Assembly: GCA_903840355.1 (NCBI GenBank) | Contig: CAIMFJ010000001.1 | Span: 1 to 64,000 of the forward strand | Reading direction: 5' to 3' | DNA from: an uncultured Opitutia bacterium | Lineage (GTDB): Bacteria > Verrucomicrobiota > Verrucomicrobiia > Opitutales > UBA953 | Length of the DNA stretch: 64,000 nucleotides | In this document: positions 55,596 through 64,000 of the stretch, one piece after another | Layout of the letters: the number at the start of each line of letters is the position of its first letter | How positions within the stretch are numbered: the stretch's first letter is position 1 | The notes under the pieces: generated by a model | What the model saw: only the letters and a program-made list of their open reading frames with translations | Told to the model about the DNA's origin: nothing | The model's database searches: none | Position numbers and translations under genes: made by a program

Positions 55596-56123
55596 TTATT
55601 TACCCTTCGCGGCGGCCGCGGCCTCAGCCTTCTGCTTCAACATCCCGGGCGAATTCCATTTAATAACATGGTAGGTCGCAGGCGTCTCACCGGCATTGCG
55701 AATCGCATGCTCGACATTGGAAGCCTGAAAAATAACCGAGCCAGGCCCAAGCTTAGTCCACGTGCCGGCGACTAAAGCTTCCACCGTCCCCTCTTTCACA
55801 ATGATCAACTCCTCATCGAGGTGTTGGTGCGCGGGGTGAGCCCATTGGCCTTGGTTCAACGTTGTCACGTGGCACTCCAACTCATCGAGCGTGGCCGTGG
55901 GGGCTTGGCAGACTTTGCGCGAAGCACCGACCTTGGTGGTCTTAACGACTAACTTCTCCCAATCAAAAGCCGTCGAACCCAAGATCGGCTTGGTAGCCGA
56001 AGGGGCACTTGGGGGATTAGGCTCCGCTAAACCGAGCAGGCCTCCCGCCACGATTAAAGTTAGGGCCATGACCGCAAAATCACGTCGGGTGGGGTAAAAC
56101 ATAGCCTGATTCATATTCTCCAT
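55596..56123 (-). CDS. Cupin-domain protein with a Tat signal
   Basis: A 175-residue exported protein. A twin-arginine signal (TRRDFAVMALTL, about residues 12-23) indicates transport after folding, often with a metal. A single cupin domain follows (about 80-160), with WAHPAHQHLDEELIIVKEG and the later NVEHAIRN, so a metal centre with His and Glu ligands is likely. The start MENMNQA is preferred for the clean Tat signal; MNQAMFY three codons on is also possible. The function is unknown. Confidence 0.87.
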   Translation of the reverse strand: MENMNQAMFYPTRRDFAVMALTLIVAGGLLGLAEPNPPSAPSATKPILGSTAFDWEKLVVKTTKVGASRKVCQAPTATLDELECHVTTLNQGQWAHPAHQHLDEELIIVKEGTVEALVAGTWTKLGPGSVIFQASNVEHAIRNAGETPATYHVIKWNSPGMLKQKAEAAAAAKGK

Positions 56124-56206
56124 CCCGACCCTGTAAAGCACACAGGGCCTTGGAAAAGCCCAAGGACCGCTTGCAGTCACGGGCGGGGCGTGCCAAACCT
56201 AATGCC

Positions 56207-57859
56207 ATGCAAAGAATTGGCTGGGGACGTCTTTTATTACTCGCGAGCTTACTCAGCGGACTCGGGGGATGCGGACGGCACCAAACCACGGCCGAGCAAA
56301 AAGCCGCAGCGGGCATTTTGGTGATTAATAACGCCGCGGAGCCCTCGGGCCTAGACCCTCAAAATGTCACCGGCCTGCTGGAATCTCGTTTAGTCGGGGC
56401 CCTGTTCGAAGGGTTAGTAAATTACAACCCGCATGATTTAAGTGCGATTCCTGGAGTGGCCGAAAGTTGGACCATGTCCGCGGATGGACGTCAGTGGACG
56501 TTTCATTTACGCACGACCGCCCGGTGGTCGAATGGCGATCCCGTCACGGCGCAAGATTTCCTCTTTAGTTACGAAAGAATTCTGCGACCCAAGTTCGGAG
56601 CAGAGTATGCGTCGATGCTGCACTGCGTGCACGGAGCGAAAGCATTTAACGAAGGTAAGCTAGCGGATTTCAGCCAAGTCGGTTTCCGTGCTCCCGATGC
56701 GCACACCTTAGTCGTCCAACTCGACGAACCCGTGCCTTATTTCTTGGGCTTAATTGCCCACCAAAGCTGGCTGCCGGTGCACCCGCCGACGATTTTGAAA
56801 TTTGGGACTATCGATGCGATGAACACCCCGTGGACTCGACCCGGTTCGCTCGTCGGCAACGGAGCCTTTGTTTTAGAATCTTGGGAAGTCGCCCGGCACA
56901 TCATCGTTAAAAAGAACCCGCTCTATTGGGATCGAGCACACGTCAGCCTGAACGGCGTGGAGTTTCGTGCCATCACCGATTTATTCTCCGAAGAACGGGC
57001 CTTTCGCGGCGGTGAACTACACATCACCGGCACCGTCCCGCCGTATAAAATCAAAGAGATGATTGAGCGGAAAAGCCCCGAACTCCGACTCGACCCTTAC
57101 CTCTCGTGCTCCTTCATTCGGGTGAATTGCAAAGTCCAAGGCAACCCCGAGGTCTGCAAAGCCCTAAGTGATGCACGGGTGCGCCGGGCGTTAGGCATGG
57201 TGATTGATCGACGCCAGATTGTAGAAAAAGTCCTCCGGGCGGGCGAATCCCCCGCACTCCACTTCACCCCGCCAGGCACGGGCGGCTTTGAAGCCCGGGC
57301 TCGGTGGTCGGAAGACGTCAAAGCGGCCCAAGCTTTGCTCGCTGAAGCGGGCTACCCCAACGGCAAGAATTTCCCCGTACTCGAATACCTCTACAACACC
57401 TCGGAAGGTTCGCAAATGGCGGCCCAAGCCTATCAAGAAATGTGGCGCCAACGACTCGGCATCCACGTCGAACTCAAAAACCAGGAATGGAAAGTCTACC
57501 TCAGCTCGTTGCACAAAGGAGACTACCAATTAGCCCGGTCGGCGTGGAGCGGCGATTACAACGACCCCAATACTTTCTTGGAGATGTTTATTACGGGCAA
57601 TGAGCTCAACGAGTGCAACTGGAGCGATGCCGAGTATGATCGCCTCATTGGGCAAGCCGCCCGCGAGATTAACCCCGTTAAACGCTTCGAATACTTCCAA
57701 CAAGCCGAGGCCCGTTTAGTCGCCGAAGCCCCCGTCCTGCCCATCGCTTTTAATAAAAATAAGTTTCTGATTCGTCCCGAAGTCAAAGGCTGGTACCCCA
57801 CCCTCTTAGACATGCACCCACTCAATGCGGTGCATTTTGAACCGACGAAAGGGGATTGA
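56207..57859 (+). CDS. Oligopeptide ABC transporter substrate-binding lipoprotein
   Basis: A 550-residue extracytoplasmic binding protein of the OppA (SBP_bac_5) family. It has a lipoprotein signal with the lipobox LGGC near residue 19-22, the family start EPSGLDPQNVTG and the central motif ARWSNGDPVTAQDF. The start MQRIGWGRLL is chosen as the start of the signal. No permease or ATPase gene is adjacent, so it is an orphan binding protein or works with a distant transporter. The cupin gene is divergent. Confidence 0.92.
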   Translation: MQRIGWGRLLLLASLLSGLGGCGRHQTTAEQKAAAGILVINNAAEPSGLDPQNVTGLLESRLVGALFEGLVNYNPHDLSAIPGVAESWTMSADGRQWTFHLRTTARWSNGDPVTAQDFLFSYERILRPKFGAEYASMLHCVHGAKAFNEGKLADFSQVGFRAPDAHTLVVQLDEPVPYFLGLIAHQSWLPVHPPTILKFGTIDAMNTPWTRPGSLVGNGAFVLESWEVARHIIVKKNPLYWDRAHVSLNGVEFRAITDLFSEERAFRGGELHITGTVPPYKIKEMIERKSPELRLDPYLSCSFIRVNCKVQGNPEVCKALSDARVRRALGMVIDRRQIVEKVLRAGESPALHFTPPGTGGFEARARWSEDVKAAQALLAEAGYPNGKNFPVLEYLYNTSEGSQMAAQAYQEMWRQRLGIHVELKNQEWKVYLSSLHKGDYQLARSAWSGDYNDPNTFLEMFITGNELNECNWSDAEYDRLIGQAAREINPVKRFEYFQQAEARLVAEAPVLPIAFNKNKFLIRPEVKGWYPTLLDMHPLNAVHFEPTKGD

Positions 57860-57891
57860 AGCCAAAGGGGATTATGGTATTTCTCCCTACC

Positions 57892-58434
57892 ATGACCTCT
57901 CTGCGTCTCGCCTTCATCCTCTGCCTTGGCACCCTCGCCGCCACGCAACTTTCCGCTCAGGGTTTTGAAGAATCCAGCCGCGTCGGTGGCAAAGCGGGCA
58001 GCAGCGACGACAAGTCGACTGCGAAATTAAAAGGCATCACCTTCTTCTTCATTGATGTCTCGACGAGCGAAAGTCGCCCTGAGGACGGCGAATTGCGCAG
58101 CGACATTCGCGATGCCATCGAATTAGAAATGCGCCGGGCGAACATCGTGCCCAAGGAGTTCACGGGTAATAACCCTGAAAACTCGACCCCGTTACTCTCG
58201 ATTGAAGTTCGCTTCGATCGGGGCCTCGGTCGCTACAGCGCTGAAGTCGTGATTTCGGTGCGCGACAATGCGACGGTCATTCGCAACAAGGAACCCGTCT
58301 TGGCTCAGACCTACACACAGACCAAAAAAGCCGTGGGTTCTTCAGATAATACTTTAGCACGCGAAGTTAAATCGCGCGCCCGCGAATTAGTGGTCGAGTT
58401 GATTGAAGGCATGAAGAAGAACAAGGGCCTCTAA
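57892..58434 (+). CDS. Exported protein of unknown function
   Basis: A 180-residue protein with a signal peptide (about 1-22, with LRLAFILCLGTLAATQLSAQ) and a mixed alpha/beta domain that I do not recognise. Its beta segments (TFFFIDVST, LLSIEVRFDRG, YSAEVVISVRDN) resemble small periplasmic proteins. It lies 32 bp after the binding-protein gene on the same strand. Function unknown. Confidence 0.8.
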   Translation: MTSLRLAFILCLGTLAATQLSAQGFEESSRVGGKAGSSDDKSTAKLKGITFFFIDVSTSESRPEDGELRSDIRDAIELEMRRANIVPKEFTGNNPENSTPLLSIEVRFDRGLGRYSAEVVISVRDNATVIRNKEPVLAQTYTQTKKAVGSSDNTLAREVKSRARELVVELIEGMKKNKGL

Positions 58435-58444
58435 GTTTGGCCGG

Positions 58445-58954
58445 ATGCGCAAGTTGATTGGTAAAATGCGGGGTGATCGAGCCCCGCGAAGTCCCCGAGC
58501 TGATTTGCGCACGATTGGTTTAGCCTTCACAGGCAGTGCCTTGGCCATTGCCATCTTATCGAGCCTCACCCAAACGCTAGGCACCGCCCTCATTGTGGGC
58601 ACCTTTGGGGCCAGCACACTTTTAGTCTTTGGCTATCCCGATGCCGCCTTCAGCCAACCACGTAACCTCGTCTTCGGTCATCTTTTAGGTGCGATCATTG
58701 GCTTACTTTTTTTGAATTTCCTAGGAGATTCTTCGTGGAGTTTGGCCTTCGCCACCGCCACGGTGATTGCGGCGATGATGTTTACCCACACCGTCCACCC
58801 TCCCGCCAGTTCAAACACGTTTGCGATTTTCTTAATCAAACCTACTTGGGTTTTTCTGCTAACACCCATCCTGCTCGGCAGTATGATTATTTTAATCATC
58901 GCCTTACTCTACAATAACCTCGTCCGCGAAGCCCGCTGGCCCAAACACTGGTAA
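58445..58954 (+). CDS. HPP-family membrane protein
   Basis: A 169-residue protein with four membrane segments and the HPP signature THTVHPPASSN near 115-125. HPP proteins include a plant nitrite transporter, but bacterial members are mostly uncharacterised. It follows the exported-protein gene by 10 bp and precedes a RidA gene by 8 bp, so the three may be one operon. Function by homology only. Confidence 0.88.
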   Translation: MRKLIGKMRGDRAPRSPRADLRTIGLAFTGSALAIAILSSLTQTLGTALIVGTFGASTLLVFGYPDAAFSQPRNLVFGHLLGAIIGLLFLNFLGDSSWSLAFATATVIAAMMFTHTVHPPASSNTFAIFLIKPTWVFLLTPILLGSMIILIIALLYNNLVREARWPKHW

Positions 58955-58962
58955 ACCTTTCT

Positions 58963-59427
58963 ATGTCTACTCCCTTAGCACGCCTGCAAGCCCTTGGCTT
59001 AACTTTACCCACGCCGCCCGCCGCGGCTGGGGCCTACGTGCCCGCCGTGCAAACGGGCCGCCTACTCTACCTCGCGGGCACGTTGCCGATGAAAGACGGC
59101 AAGGCCACCGCCCTCGGTAAAGTCGGTCAAGACGTGGATTTAAAGCAGGCCTATGAGGCCGCCCAACAATGCACGCTCAATGCGCTCGCGAATGCGCAAG
59201 TGGCCTTAGGCTCCCTAGAGCGCGTCACCCGCGTGGTCATGGTGCAAGGCTTCGTCAACGGCGTGGATGGCTTCAGCGATAGTCCCAAGGTTTTAAATGG
59301 GGCTTCGGAATTACTCTTAGCAGTTTTCGGCGAAGCGGGTAAACACGCACGTGCGGCGGTTTCGGTAAACGGCCTCCCCTTAGGCGTAGCCGTGGAAGTC
59401 CAAATTACTTTGGAAGTAAAAGATTAA
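58963..59427 (+). CDS. RidA-family enamine/imine deaminase
   Basis: A 154-residue RidA-like protein, longer than the 128-residue type, of the YjgF/RidA superfamily. Features are YVPAVQTGRLLYLAGTLPM near 26-45 and the closing RAAVSVNGLPLGVAVEVQ. RidA removes reactive enamines formed by PLP enzymes; longer members such as this may differ in substrate. It converges on the TonB gene, overlapping its stop by four bases. Confidence 0.9.
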   Translation: MSTPLARLQALGLTLPTPPAAAGAYVPAVQTGRLLYLAGTLPMKDGKATALGKVGQDVDLKQAYEAAQQCTLNALANAQVALGSLERVTRVVMVQGFVNGVDGFSDSPKVLNGASELLLAVFGEAGKHARAAVSVNGLPLGVAVEVQITLEVKD

Positions 59428-60227
59428 CCTTCGGAAACCCCGACCTTCGTAAAATCGATTTTAAAACCACGGCCACCGGGGGGTGGACCGCAGTTACCGA
59501 TTTGACTACAAGCGCGCACGACTAATTCGGCCATGTGCGAATCGGCCGGACGCGTGATCCAGCCAGAAAAAGAAACATGCCCGCGGGCATCCACACTCAA
59601 CGTCACCCCGCAATTGCCAATAGCACTAATCGCCGACCCTTCGGCGGCGATGAGACTTGTCCAGGCCGAGCGAAAACGCGCTTCCACTTCACCGGCGTAA
59701 AGTTGTTGTTCGGACGCCGAGCCCCCATCGCCGCCATTATCGCCCGTACCGTAACTCCGACCTTTAATCGTCGCCCCGGTGATACCACCCACCAAACCCG
59801 AGCCATTACCACGAGTGCCTTTGCTACTTAAAAACTGACTCAACGTCGTCTTCCCACTCGAACTGGTGCCGCCGTTCTTGGTGACCACCTTGCTGTTATT
59901 TTTACTATCGGAAGTGTTGGCCGTTTGGGCGGCCGCTTCGGCTTGCTGTCGTTCGTGTTCCAATTTTTCGAGGTCTAATTTTTTAATATGAACCCGGGCG
60001 ATCCCCATCTTCTCGCCATGTTCATCGCCACGGGCCACACCTTCGGCCTTACCCACTTCGCCTGGGCGACGTCCGGGAATGCCGTTTAAATCTACTAACA
60101 GAGGGTCCGCCGGCTGAATCACTTTACCCGAACCATGGGCTGCAAACCAAGAGAAGCCGACGATAGCGGCGATGATTCCGAGGTGAATCGCAATCGAACC
60201 AACCACGCCTTTAGTAGGTCCAGACAT
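59424..60227 (-). CDS. TonB/TolA-like energy transducer
   Basis: A 267-residue protein with one N-terminal membrane anchor (about 8-28), a charged helical and Gly/Ser-rich linker that would span the periplasm, and a C-terminal domain (about 175-267) of the TonB/TolA type. It is coupled to ExbD and ExbB homologues, whose proton-motive force it would pass to an outer-membrane partner. TonB and TolA are not told apart by the sequence alone. Two Cys residues near the C terminus may form a disulphide. Confidence 0.87.
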   Translation of the reverse strand: MSGPTKGVVGSIAIHLGIIAAIVGFSWFAAHGSGKVIQPADPLLVDLNGIPGRRPGEVGKAEGVARGDEHGEKMGIARVHIKKLDLEKLEHERQQAEAAAQTANTSDSKNNSKVVTKNGGTSSSGKTTLSQFLSSKGTRGNGSGLVGGITGATIKGRSYGTGDNGGDGGSASEQQLYAGEVEARFRSAWTSLIAAEGSAISAIGNCGVTLSVDARGHVSFSGWITRPADSHMAELVVRACSQIGNCGPPPGGRGFKIDFTKVGVSEG

Positions 60228-60228
60228 C

Positions 60229-60654
60229 TCAGCGAATTTCCGTATCCAGTCCCACCTTGGTGAGACCTTTAGCTTTCGCGGTCGACATCACATCGATCAC
60301 TTTTTGGTAAGGCTGACTCCCATCGGCCCGAATACGCACGACCGGTTGCTCGCCTTCGGGCATAGCGGCGATGGCCACAAATTCGCTCTCTAGTTGAGGC
60401 AACGTCACCGGACGATTGCCAATGCTCAGCGACCCATCGCGGCTGATGCTCACAAAACGATACTGAACTTTGGTGTCGGCAGCCTTGCCAGCACCTTTCT
60501 CGGCCTTGGGTAAATTGACGGCCGTGGTTTGCTCAAGCACCGGCGTCGCAATCATGAAAATGATCAATAAACAAAAGCACAAATCCAACATCGGCGTGAC
60601 GTTGAGTTCGTTCATCACGTGCAACCGGTGGGGCTTGGAAAAAGAACGCGCCAT
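60229..60654 (-). CDS. ExbD/TolR-family proton channel subunit
   Basis: A 141-residue protein with one membrane segment (about 20-41) holding the essential Asp (NVTPMLDLCFCLLIIFMIATP) and a periplasmic domain with the conserved DGSQPYQKVIDVM. Works with the ExbB/TolQ protein encoded upstream. It lies one base before the TonB gene in the operon. Confidence 0.94.
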   Translation of the reverse strand: MARSFSKPHRLHVMNELNVTPMLDLCFCLLIIFMIATPVLEQTTAVNLPKAEKGAGKAADTKVQYRFVSISRDGSLSIGNRPVTLPQLESEFVAIAAMPEGEQPVVRIRADGSQPYQKVIDVMSTAKAKGLTKVGLDTEIR

Positions 60655-60657
60655 AAC

Positions 60658-61518
60658 TTATTGAGCGTCTTCCCAGCCAGGCGTGGTCGAAGGAAACACC
60701 ACGGGCGGATCCACGACTGGACCCGTGGGCGTGACGGGCGAGGTCGGTGCGGTATGAGTTTGAGCGGCCGCGGCGGCGCGCACTAAACGCTCACGCTCTT
60801 GCGCCTGTTCGAAGTTGCGGCGAGCTTCACCTTCTAATTCCAACTCCACGCGATCGGCCAAGGAGCTCGCATAATTCTCCAGTTCGGTCGTCATGATTTT
60901 CACCTGCGTGAGCAAATAGTTATAACCGAAGGTGGCGGGAATCGCCACCAAGAGACCCAACGTCGTCGTCACCAAAGCACCGCACACGCCGGGAGCTAAC
61001 TGGGCGATACTCGCTTTCTCCGTCAAAGCTCCGAAGGTCACCATCACGCCCCAAACCGTCCCCAGCAGACCCAAGAAAGGACCGCCCGAAACGAGCGAAC
61101 TCAGGATGACCATTTTTTCTTCATACTTCACCATCGTGCGCGAAACCCCACGACCAATAGCGTTTTCGACGTGCCCCATGCATAACGTCACATCCGCTGG
61201 TTTCACTAAGCGACCCTTGTGACGTTGCACGGCCGAGACCGCTTCGGCGACGAGGTATTCGTAAGGCCCGAGGTTGGTGCTACGAGGAAAGTTAAGCGCA
61301 ATCACGGCGGCCTCATCGCGCAGGCGACGTTCAAAAGCGTGATTACGGCGACGCAGCTCTTTCACGTCGGACCACTTTTGAATCATCGCACCCCAACCGA
61401 TAAAAGAACAAATCAGCAAGACGCCGGCCACGCCGAGACCGGCGCTGTCCATTTGCTTTAAATACCAAAAGACTCCCTTTTCATCGGCCAGAACGAGTAG
61501 AAACACGTGAGGAATCAT
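60658..61518 (-). CDS. ExbB/TolQ/MotA-family proton channel
   Basis: A 286-residue protein with three membrane segments (about 27-47, 150-175 and 185-210) and the family core GPFLGLLGTVWGVMVTFGAL. The C-terminal 35 residues are Pro/Thr-rich and unusual. The start MIPHVFLLVL is chosen because AGAGGAG-like AGAGGAG lies just upstream (a clear ribosome site, rare here) and the longer frame has no support. First gene of the ExbB-ExbD-TonB operon. Confidence 0.93.
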   Translation of the reverse strand: MIPHVFLLVLADEKGVFWYLKQMDSAGLGVAGVLLICSFIGWGAMIQKWSDVKELRRRNHAFERRLRDEAAVIALNFPRSTNLGPYEYLVAEAVSAVQRHKGRLVKPADVTLCMGHVENAIGRGVSRTMVKYEEKMVILSSLVSGGPFLGLLGTVWGVMVTFGALTEKASIAQLAPGVCGALVTTTLGLLVAIPATFGYNYLLTQVKIMTTELENYASSLADRVELELEGEARRNFEQAQERERLVRAAAAAQTHTAPTSPVTPTGPVVDPPVVFPSTTPGWEDAQ

Positions 61519-61609
61519 CTCCTCTAAAACAATCTTTCTTGAACAAGGCTTCAACCTGAAAACGACGCCTAACACTTGAAGTCTCTCCACGGACGAGTTA
61601 GGTTTCGTC

Positions 61610-62098
61610 ATGGCCATCCCTCGTCCACCTGCATGCCAAGGGTGCACTCAACCTTGCACGACCTACCTCACCATGGTCGCTGGCGGGGAAGCCACCTCCT
61701 TTGGATGCTGCGGGCAGTGCGAGGTCGTCCAGAAATTGTCACAACACCCCTTGATGCCATCCCAAGCCCTGGGCGTAAACCTGACGGTTCCCACTCCCAA
61801 AAAACGGCTCCAGTGCCCTGCCTGTGGATTCCGGTGGGCCGACTTTGAAAAGATCCTACGCCTCGGTTGCCCCACCTGCTACGAAACCCATTTCAAAAGT
61901 ATCCAACTGACCATTAGCCGGATTCAGCCGGGCATCGAACATGTGGGCCGACGCCCCACCGCACCCGATGACCGGTGGGTGCAGTTGCCCAAACTCCGTT
62001 CGTTGCTCCAAGAAGCCATTCAGCAGGAGGATTTTGAGTCGGCGGCATTGTTGCGCGATCAGATAAGCGAACTCGAAAAGTTGGGCCCGCAAAAATAG
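61610..62098 (+). CDS. McsA-like zinc protein with UVR motif
   Basis: A 162-residue protein with an N-terminal Cys-rich part (CQGCTQPC and CCGQC), a CxxC pair twice (CPACG and CPTC near 69-88) and a UVR motif at the C terminus (LRSLLQEAIQQEDFESAALLRD, split here at the twentieth residue). McsA-type proteins activate the arginine kinase McsB and Clp control in Gram-positives; whether a partner exists here is not visible. Divergent from the ExbB gene. Confidence 0.87.
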   Translation: MAIPRPPACQGCTQPCTTYLTMVAGGEATSFGCCGQCEVVQKLSQHPLMPSQALGVNLTVPTPKKRLQCPACGFRWADFEKILRLGCPTCYETHFKSIQLTISRIQPGIEHVGRRPTAPDDRWVQLPKLRSLLQEAIQQEDFESAALLRDQISELEKLGPQK

Positions 62099-62152
62099 CC
62101 CTTTGCTTCGGCATTGCCGACGGCAGGCAAGCCCCCACGCTGTCGGCCAGTC

Positions 62153-62923
62153 ATGAAACCCACCGCTTTACTGACGAATGATGACGGCATCCAAACGGCG
62201 TTCCTGCACGCCTTAGTGGAAGCCTGCGAAGCGGAGGGGTTTCGCGTCGTCGTCGCCGCCCCAACGGGAGAGCGCAGTTGGATTGGGCGGGCTTTTAGCC
62301 GGCACCGTGAAGTCACCGTTTCACCCTACCCTAAATTCGGCCCCCATGCTTGGGCCATTGATGGCACCCCTTCGGACTGCGTAAACATTGCCCTGGGACA
62401 TCTGCTGACCCATAAGCCTGATGTCGTGATTTCGGGGTTAAACATTGGCTTTAACGCCACCATGCCCCTCTGCCTCAGCTCCGGCACCCTCGCAGGAGCC
62501 ACCGAAGGGAGTGCCTGGGGCCTTCGAGCCGTGGCGTGTTCGCTCGACCTCGAACAAAGCCTTTTTGAGCAAGTCCGCGACAACCCCACGCACTGTCCCG
62601 ACGATTTAAAAGCCCCTTTAAAATCGGCCTGTAAACGCACCGCCCACTTTGCACATCAACTCCTAAAACAGGAATCCGGCCCCTTACAGGTGCACAGCTT
62701 GAACTTCCCGACCGCGGTGGCGGATGACACCCCCATGGAGCGAGGCACGGCGGCACTAGTGCATCACAAAAGCCTCTTCCATCGGGCGGGCGACAGCTAC
62801 CATTTCGCTTGGAACGACGGTGAAAACCTCTCCAAGAACGAACTCCAAACCGACTTAGCGATTTTGGAGCGTGGGCTTATCAGCCACACCGTCTTTGACT
62901 GGTCGAAGTCAGCCGTCGTCTAA
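62153..62923 (+). CDS. surE: 5'/3'-nucleotidase SurE
   Basis: A 256-residue nucleoside-monophosphate phosphatase. The metal site begins LLTNDDGI near residues 5-12 and continues with DGTPSDCVN near 74 and SGLNIGFN near 95; APTGERSWIG fits the SAP.QS loop. The ATG chosen matches the family start. It is convergent to the His-rich membrane protein gene, which ends seven bases away. Confidence 0.93.
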   Translation: MKPTALLTNDDGIQTAFLHALVEACEAEGFRVVVAAPTGERSWIGRAFSRHREVTVSPYPKFGPHAWAIDGTPSDCVNIALGHLLTHKPDVVISGLNIGFNATMPLCLSSGTLAGATEGSAWGLRAVACSLDLEQSLFEQVRDNPTHCPDDLKAPLKSACKRTAHFAHQLLKQESGPLQVHSLNFPTAVADDTPMERGTAALVHHKSLFHRAGDSYHFAWNDGENLSKNELQTDLAILERGLISHTVFDWSKSAVV

Positions 62924-62929
62924 GCCAAC

Positions 62930-63586
62930 TCAGTGCGAGTGGCTATGGCCGTGACCGTGATTATGGTCATGATCGTGGCCATGGTCGTGATCGTGGTCAT
63001 GGCCTTTACCTTCACCCGCCAACAGGGCTGGCAAGATTAAGACTAAACCAGCGAAGAAGGCAACGGACCAGCTATTGCGCAAACCGTTCTGCGCGAGGAA
63101 AGGATAAAAACCAATGTAACCGGCGATGAGCCAAGCCCCGAGGTAATTGATTAACGAGAACACCCCTTGAACGGCACCGTCATTCATCCGGCGTTGGACT
63201 GCGATCGAAAGGAAACCGCCACAGAAGATAGAGGAAAGAATCAGGAGGAAAATGGCGAAAGGAGCCCAACCTTCCACGGCGTGGTGGTGGATTTCTTCTT
63301 TTTCCTTAGCCACTTCTTCGGTGGCGACCTTCTTAGCTTCTTCACGGGCCGCGGCTTCGTTGAACGCCTTACCTTTGGCGGCGGCCTTAGCCTTAGCAAA
63401 AGCCTTGTCCTCGGCTTGACGGGTCACTTCTTCCAAGCGCTTCTCAGCCCCCGACTCAGGCAGGGTGTGGCTCATGTAATGGAAGGCACCTTTAGAAAGG
63501 CAGAAGAATAAACCACCTAAAAGCAGCACGTGCACCAAGAGGCCAGCACGGCTAAGGGGTTTGGTGAGATCCAGGGAGAAATTCAT
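62930..63586 (-). CDS. Membrane protein with a His-rich tail
   Basis: A 218-residue membrane protein with about four membrane segments (about 12-35, 110-132, 145-165 and 170-190). The periplasmic or cytoplasmic loop between the first two is long, helical and charged (AEDKAFAKAKAAAKGKAF). The C terminus is a His/Asp repeat (HDHDHDHGHDHDHNHGHGH) that should bind metal ions such as zinc or nickel. A transport or metal-storage role is possible, but no known family is recognised. The repeat is also seen in the DNA as a GTGATCATG-like repeat, open to slippage. Confidence 0.82.
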   Translation of the reverse strand: MNFSLDLTKPLSRAGLLVHVLLLGGLFFCLSKGAFHYMSHTLPESGAEKRLEEVTRQAEDKAFAKAKAAAKGKAFNEAAAREEAKKVATEEVAKEKEEIHHHAVEGWAPFAIFLLILSSIFCGGFLSIAVQRRMNDGAVQGVFSLINYLGAWLIAGYIGFYPFLAQNGLRNSWSVAFFAGLVLILPALLAGEGKGHDHDHDHGHDHDHNHGHGHSHSH

Positions 63587-63676
63587 AAGCGTGATGCCGC
63601 AACCTAGGAAACCCGCCCTTTCATTCAATTCCAAACTTGGAATCGGGCTCACTAACCGCCCTATTTAGAGTCTCCT

Positions 63677-64000
63677 ATGGCTCCGCACCTGCCTAAAACC
63701 GTCCTTTTTGACCTAGATGGCACCTTGGTAGATAACTTTGAGGCTATCCACCGTTGTTACGACGATGTGATGCACATGATGGGCTTGCCGGGGGTCACCC
63801 TCGAACAAATCCGCCGGGCGGTCGGGGGTTCGGTCAACGTCACGGTAGTGAAATTAGCCGGTGAGGCCAATGCCCCCACAGCCACCCGCCTCTTCCGCGA
63901 GCACTTTCCCGACGTCATGTTCCACGGTCTAAAAATGTACCCTGGCTGCGTGGCTTTACTCGAAGCCTTAAAAGCCCGGCAGATCCAAACGGCGGTCTAC
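63677..64000 (+). CDS. HAD-superfamily phosphatase, incomplete
   Basis: The first 108 codons of a HAD phosphatase, cut by the end of the window. Motif I is FDLDGTLV near residues 11-18. A helical cap with VGGSV and YPGCVALLEAL follows, as in phosphoglycolate phosphatases. The start ATG is followed by APHLPKTVL. Substrate unknown. Confidence 0.85.
   Translation, partial: MAPHLPKTVLFDLDGTLVDNFEAIHRCYDDVMHMMGLPGVTLEQIRRAVGGSVNVTVVKLAGEANAPTATRLFREHFPDVMFHGLKMYPGCVALLEALKARQIQTAVY

Overview
The window looks like a chromosome segment of a Verrucomicrobiota bacterium, probably of the Opitutales type. That placement is an inference from gene content (DUF3472 and di-haem oxidase proteins, enlarged PstC/PstA, a SUI1-type factor), the general lack of Shine-Dalgarno sequences, and TTA-rich leucine codon use in the host genes. 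No rRNA is present to confirm it.

Positions 116-25857 form one integrated mobile element. It is bounded by a 36-bp direct repeat that is the 3' end of a tRNA-Ser(GCU) gene: a fragment lies on the left and the intact gene on the right, minus strand. A tyrosine integrase sits next to the left end, and matching short direct repeats lie inside both ends. The element encodes a replication-type module (an unknown protein, a helix-turn-helix protein, a CHC2/TOPRIM primase and a DUF3987 P-loop ATPase) flanked by near-identical 23-bp palindromes in inverted orientation. The rest is mostly defence cargo: a type I restriction-modification operon (hsdM-hsdS-hsdR) extended by a YgjP-like metallopeptidase and a possible HEPN protein, a GIY-YIG/DUF4357 protein, an RloA/RloB-like ATPase-TOPRIM pair, an EVE-like HNH nuclease, an AbiEi/AbiEii toxin-antitoxin pair with operator-like repeats, a KAP NTPase with two small unknown genes, and an OLD-like ATPase-nuclease. 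No capsid, conjugation or relaxase genes are seen.

From 25.9 kb onward the sequence is ordinary chromosome. In order it holds: a di-haem oxidoreductase, a DUF3472 protein, an MBL hydrolase, ffh, a HAD phosphatase and an aminotransferase; the phosphate uptake operon pstS-pstC-pstA-pstB-phoU (minus strand) with a candidate PHO box and intercistronic hairpins; an SGNH hydrolase; a UvrA whose reading frame implies a CTG start; FecR-like and GAF proteins, a CCA-adding enzyme and a SUI1 factor; tRNA-Val followed at once by ilvN-ilvC; an acetate-type symporter pair (DUF485 and ActP); a hemC-hemD-trpF overlapping operon; a P-II gene behind a sigma-54 promoter; a Tat-type cupin, a peptide-binding lipoprotein, HPP and RidA proteins; an ExbB-ExbD-TonB operon; an McsA-like protein, SurE, a His-rich membrane protein, and the start of a HAD phosphatase cut by the window end.

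The points most worth following up are the replication module with its inverted palindromes, the two unexplained small genes beside the KAP ATPase, and the two genes appended to the type I restriction operon.
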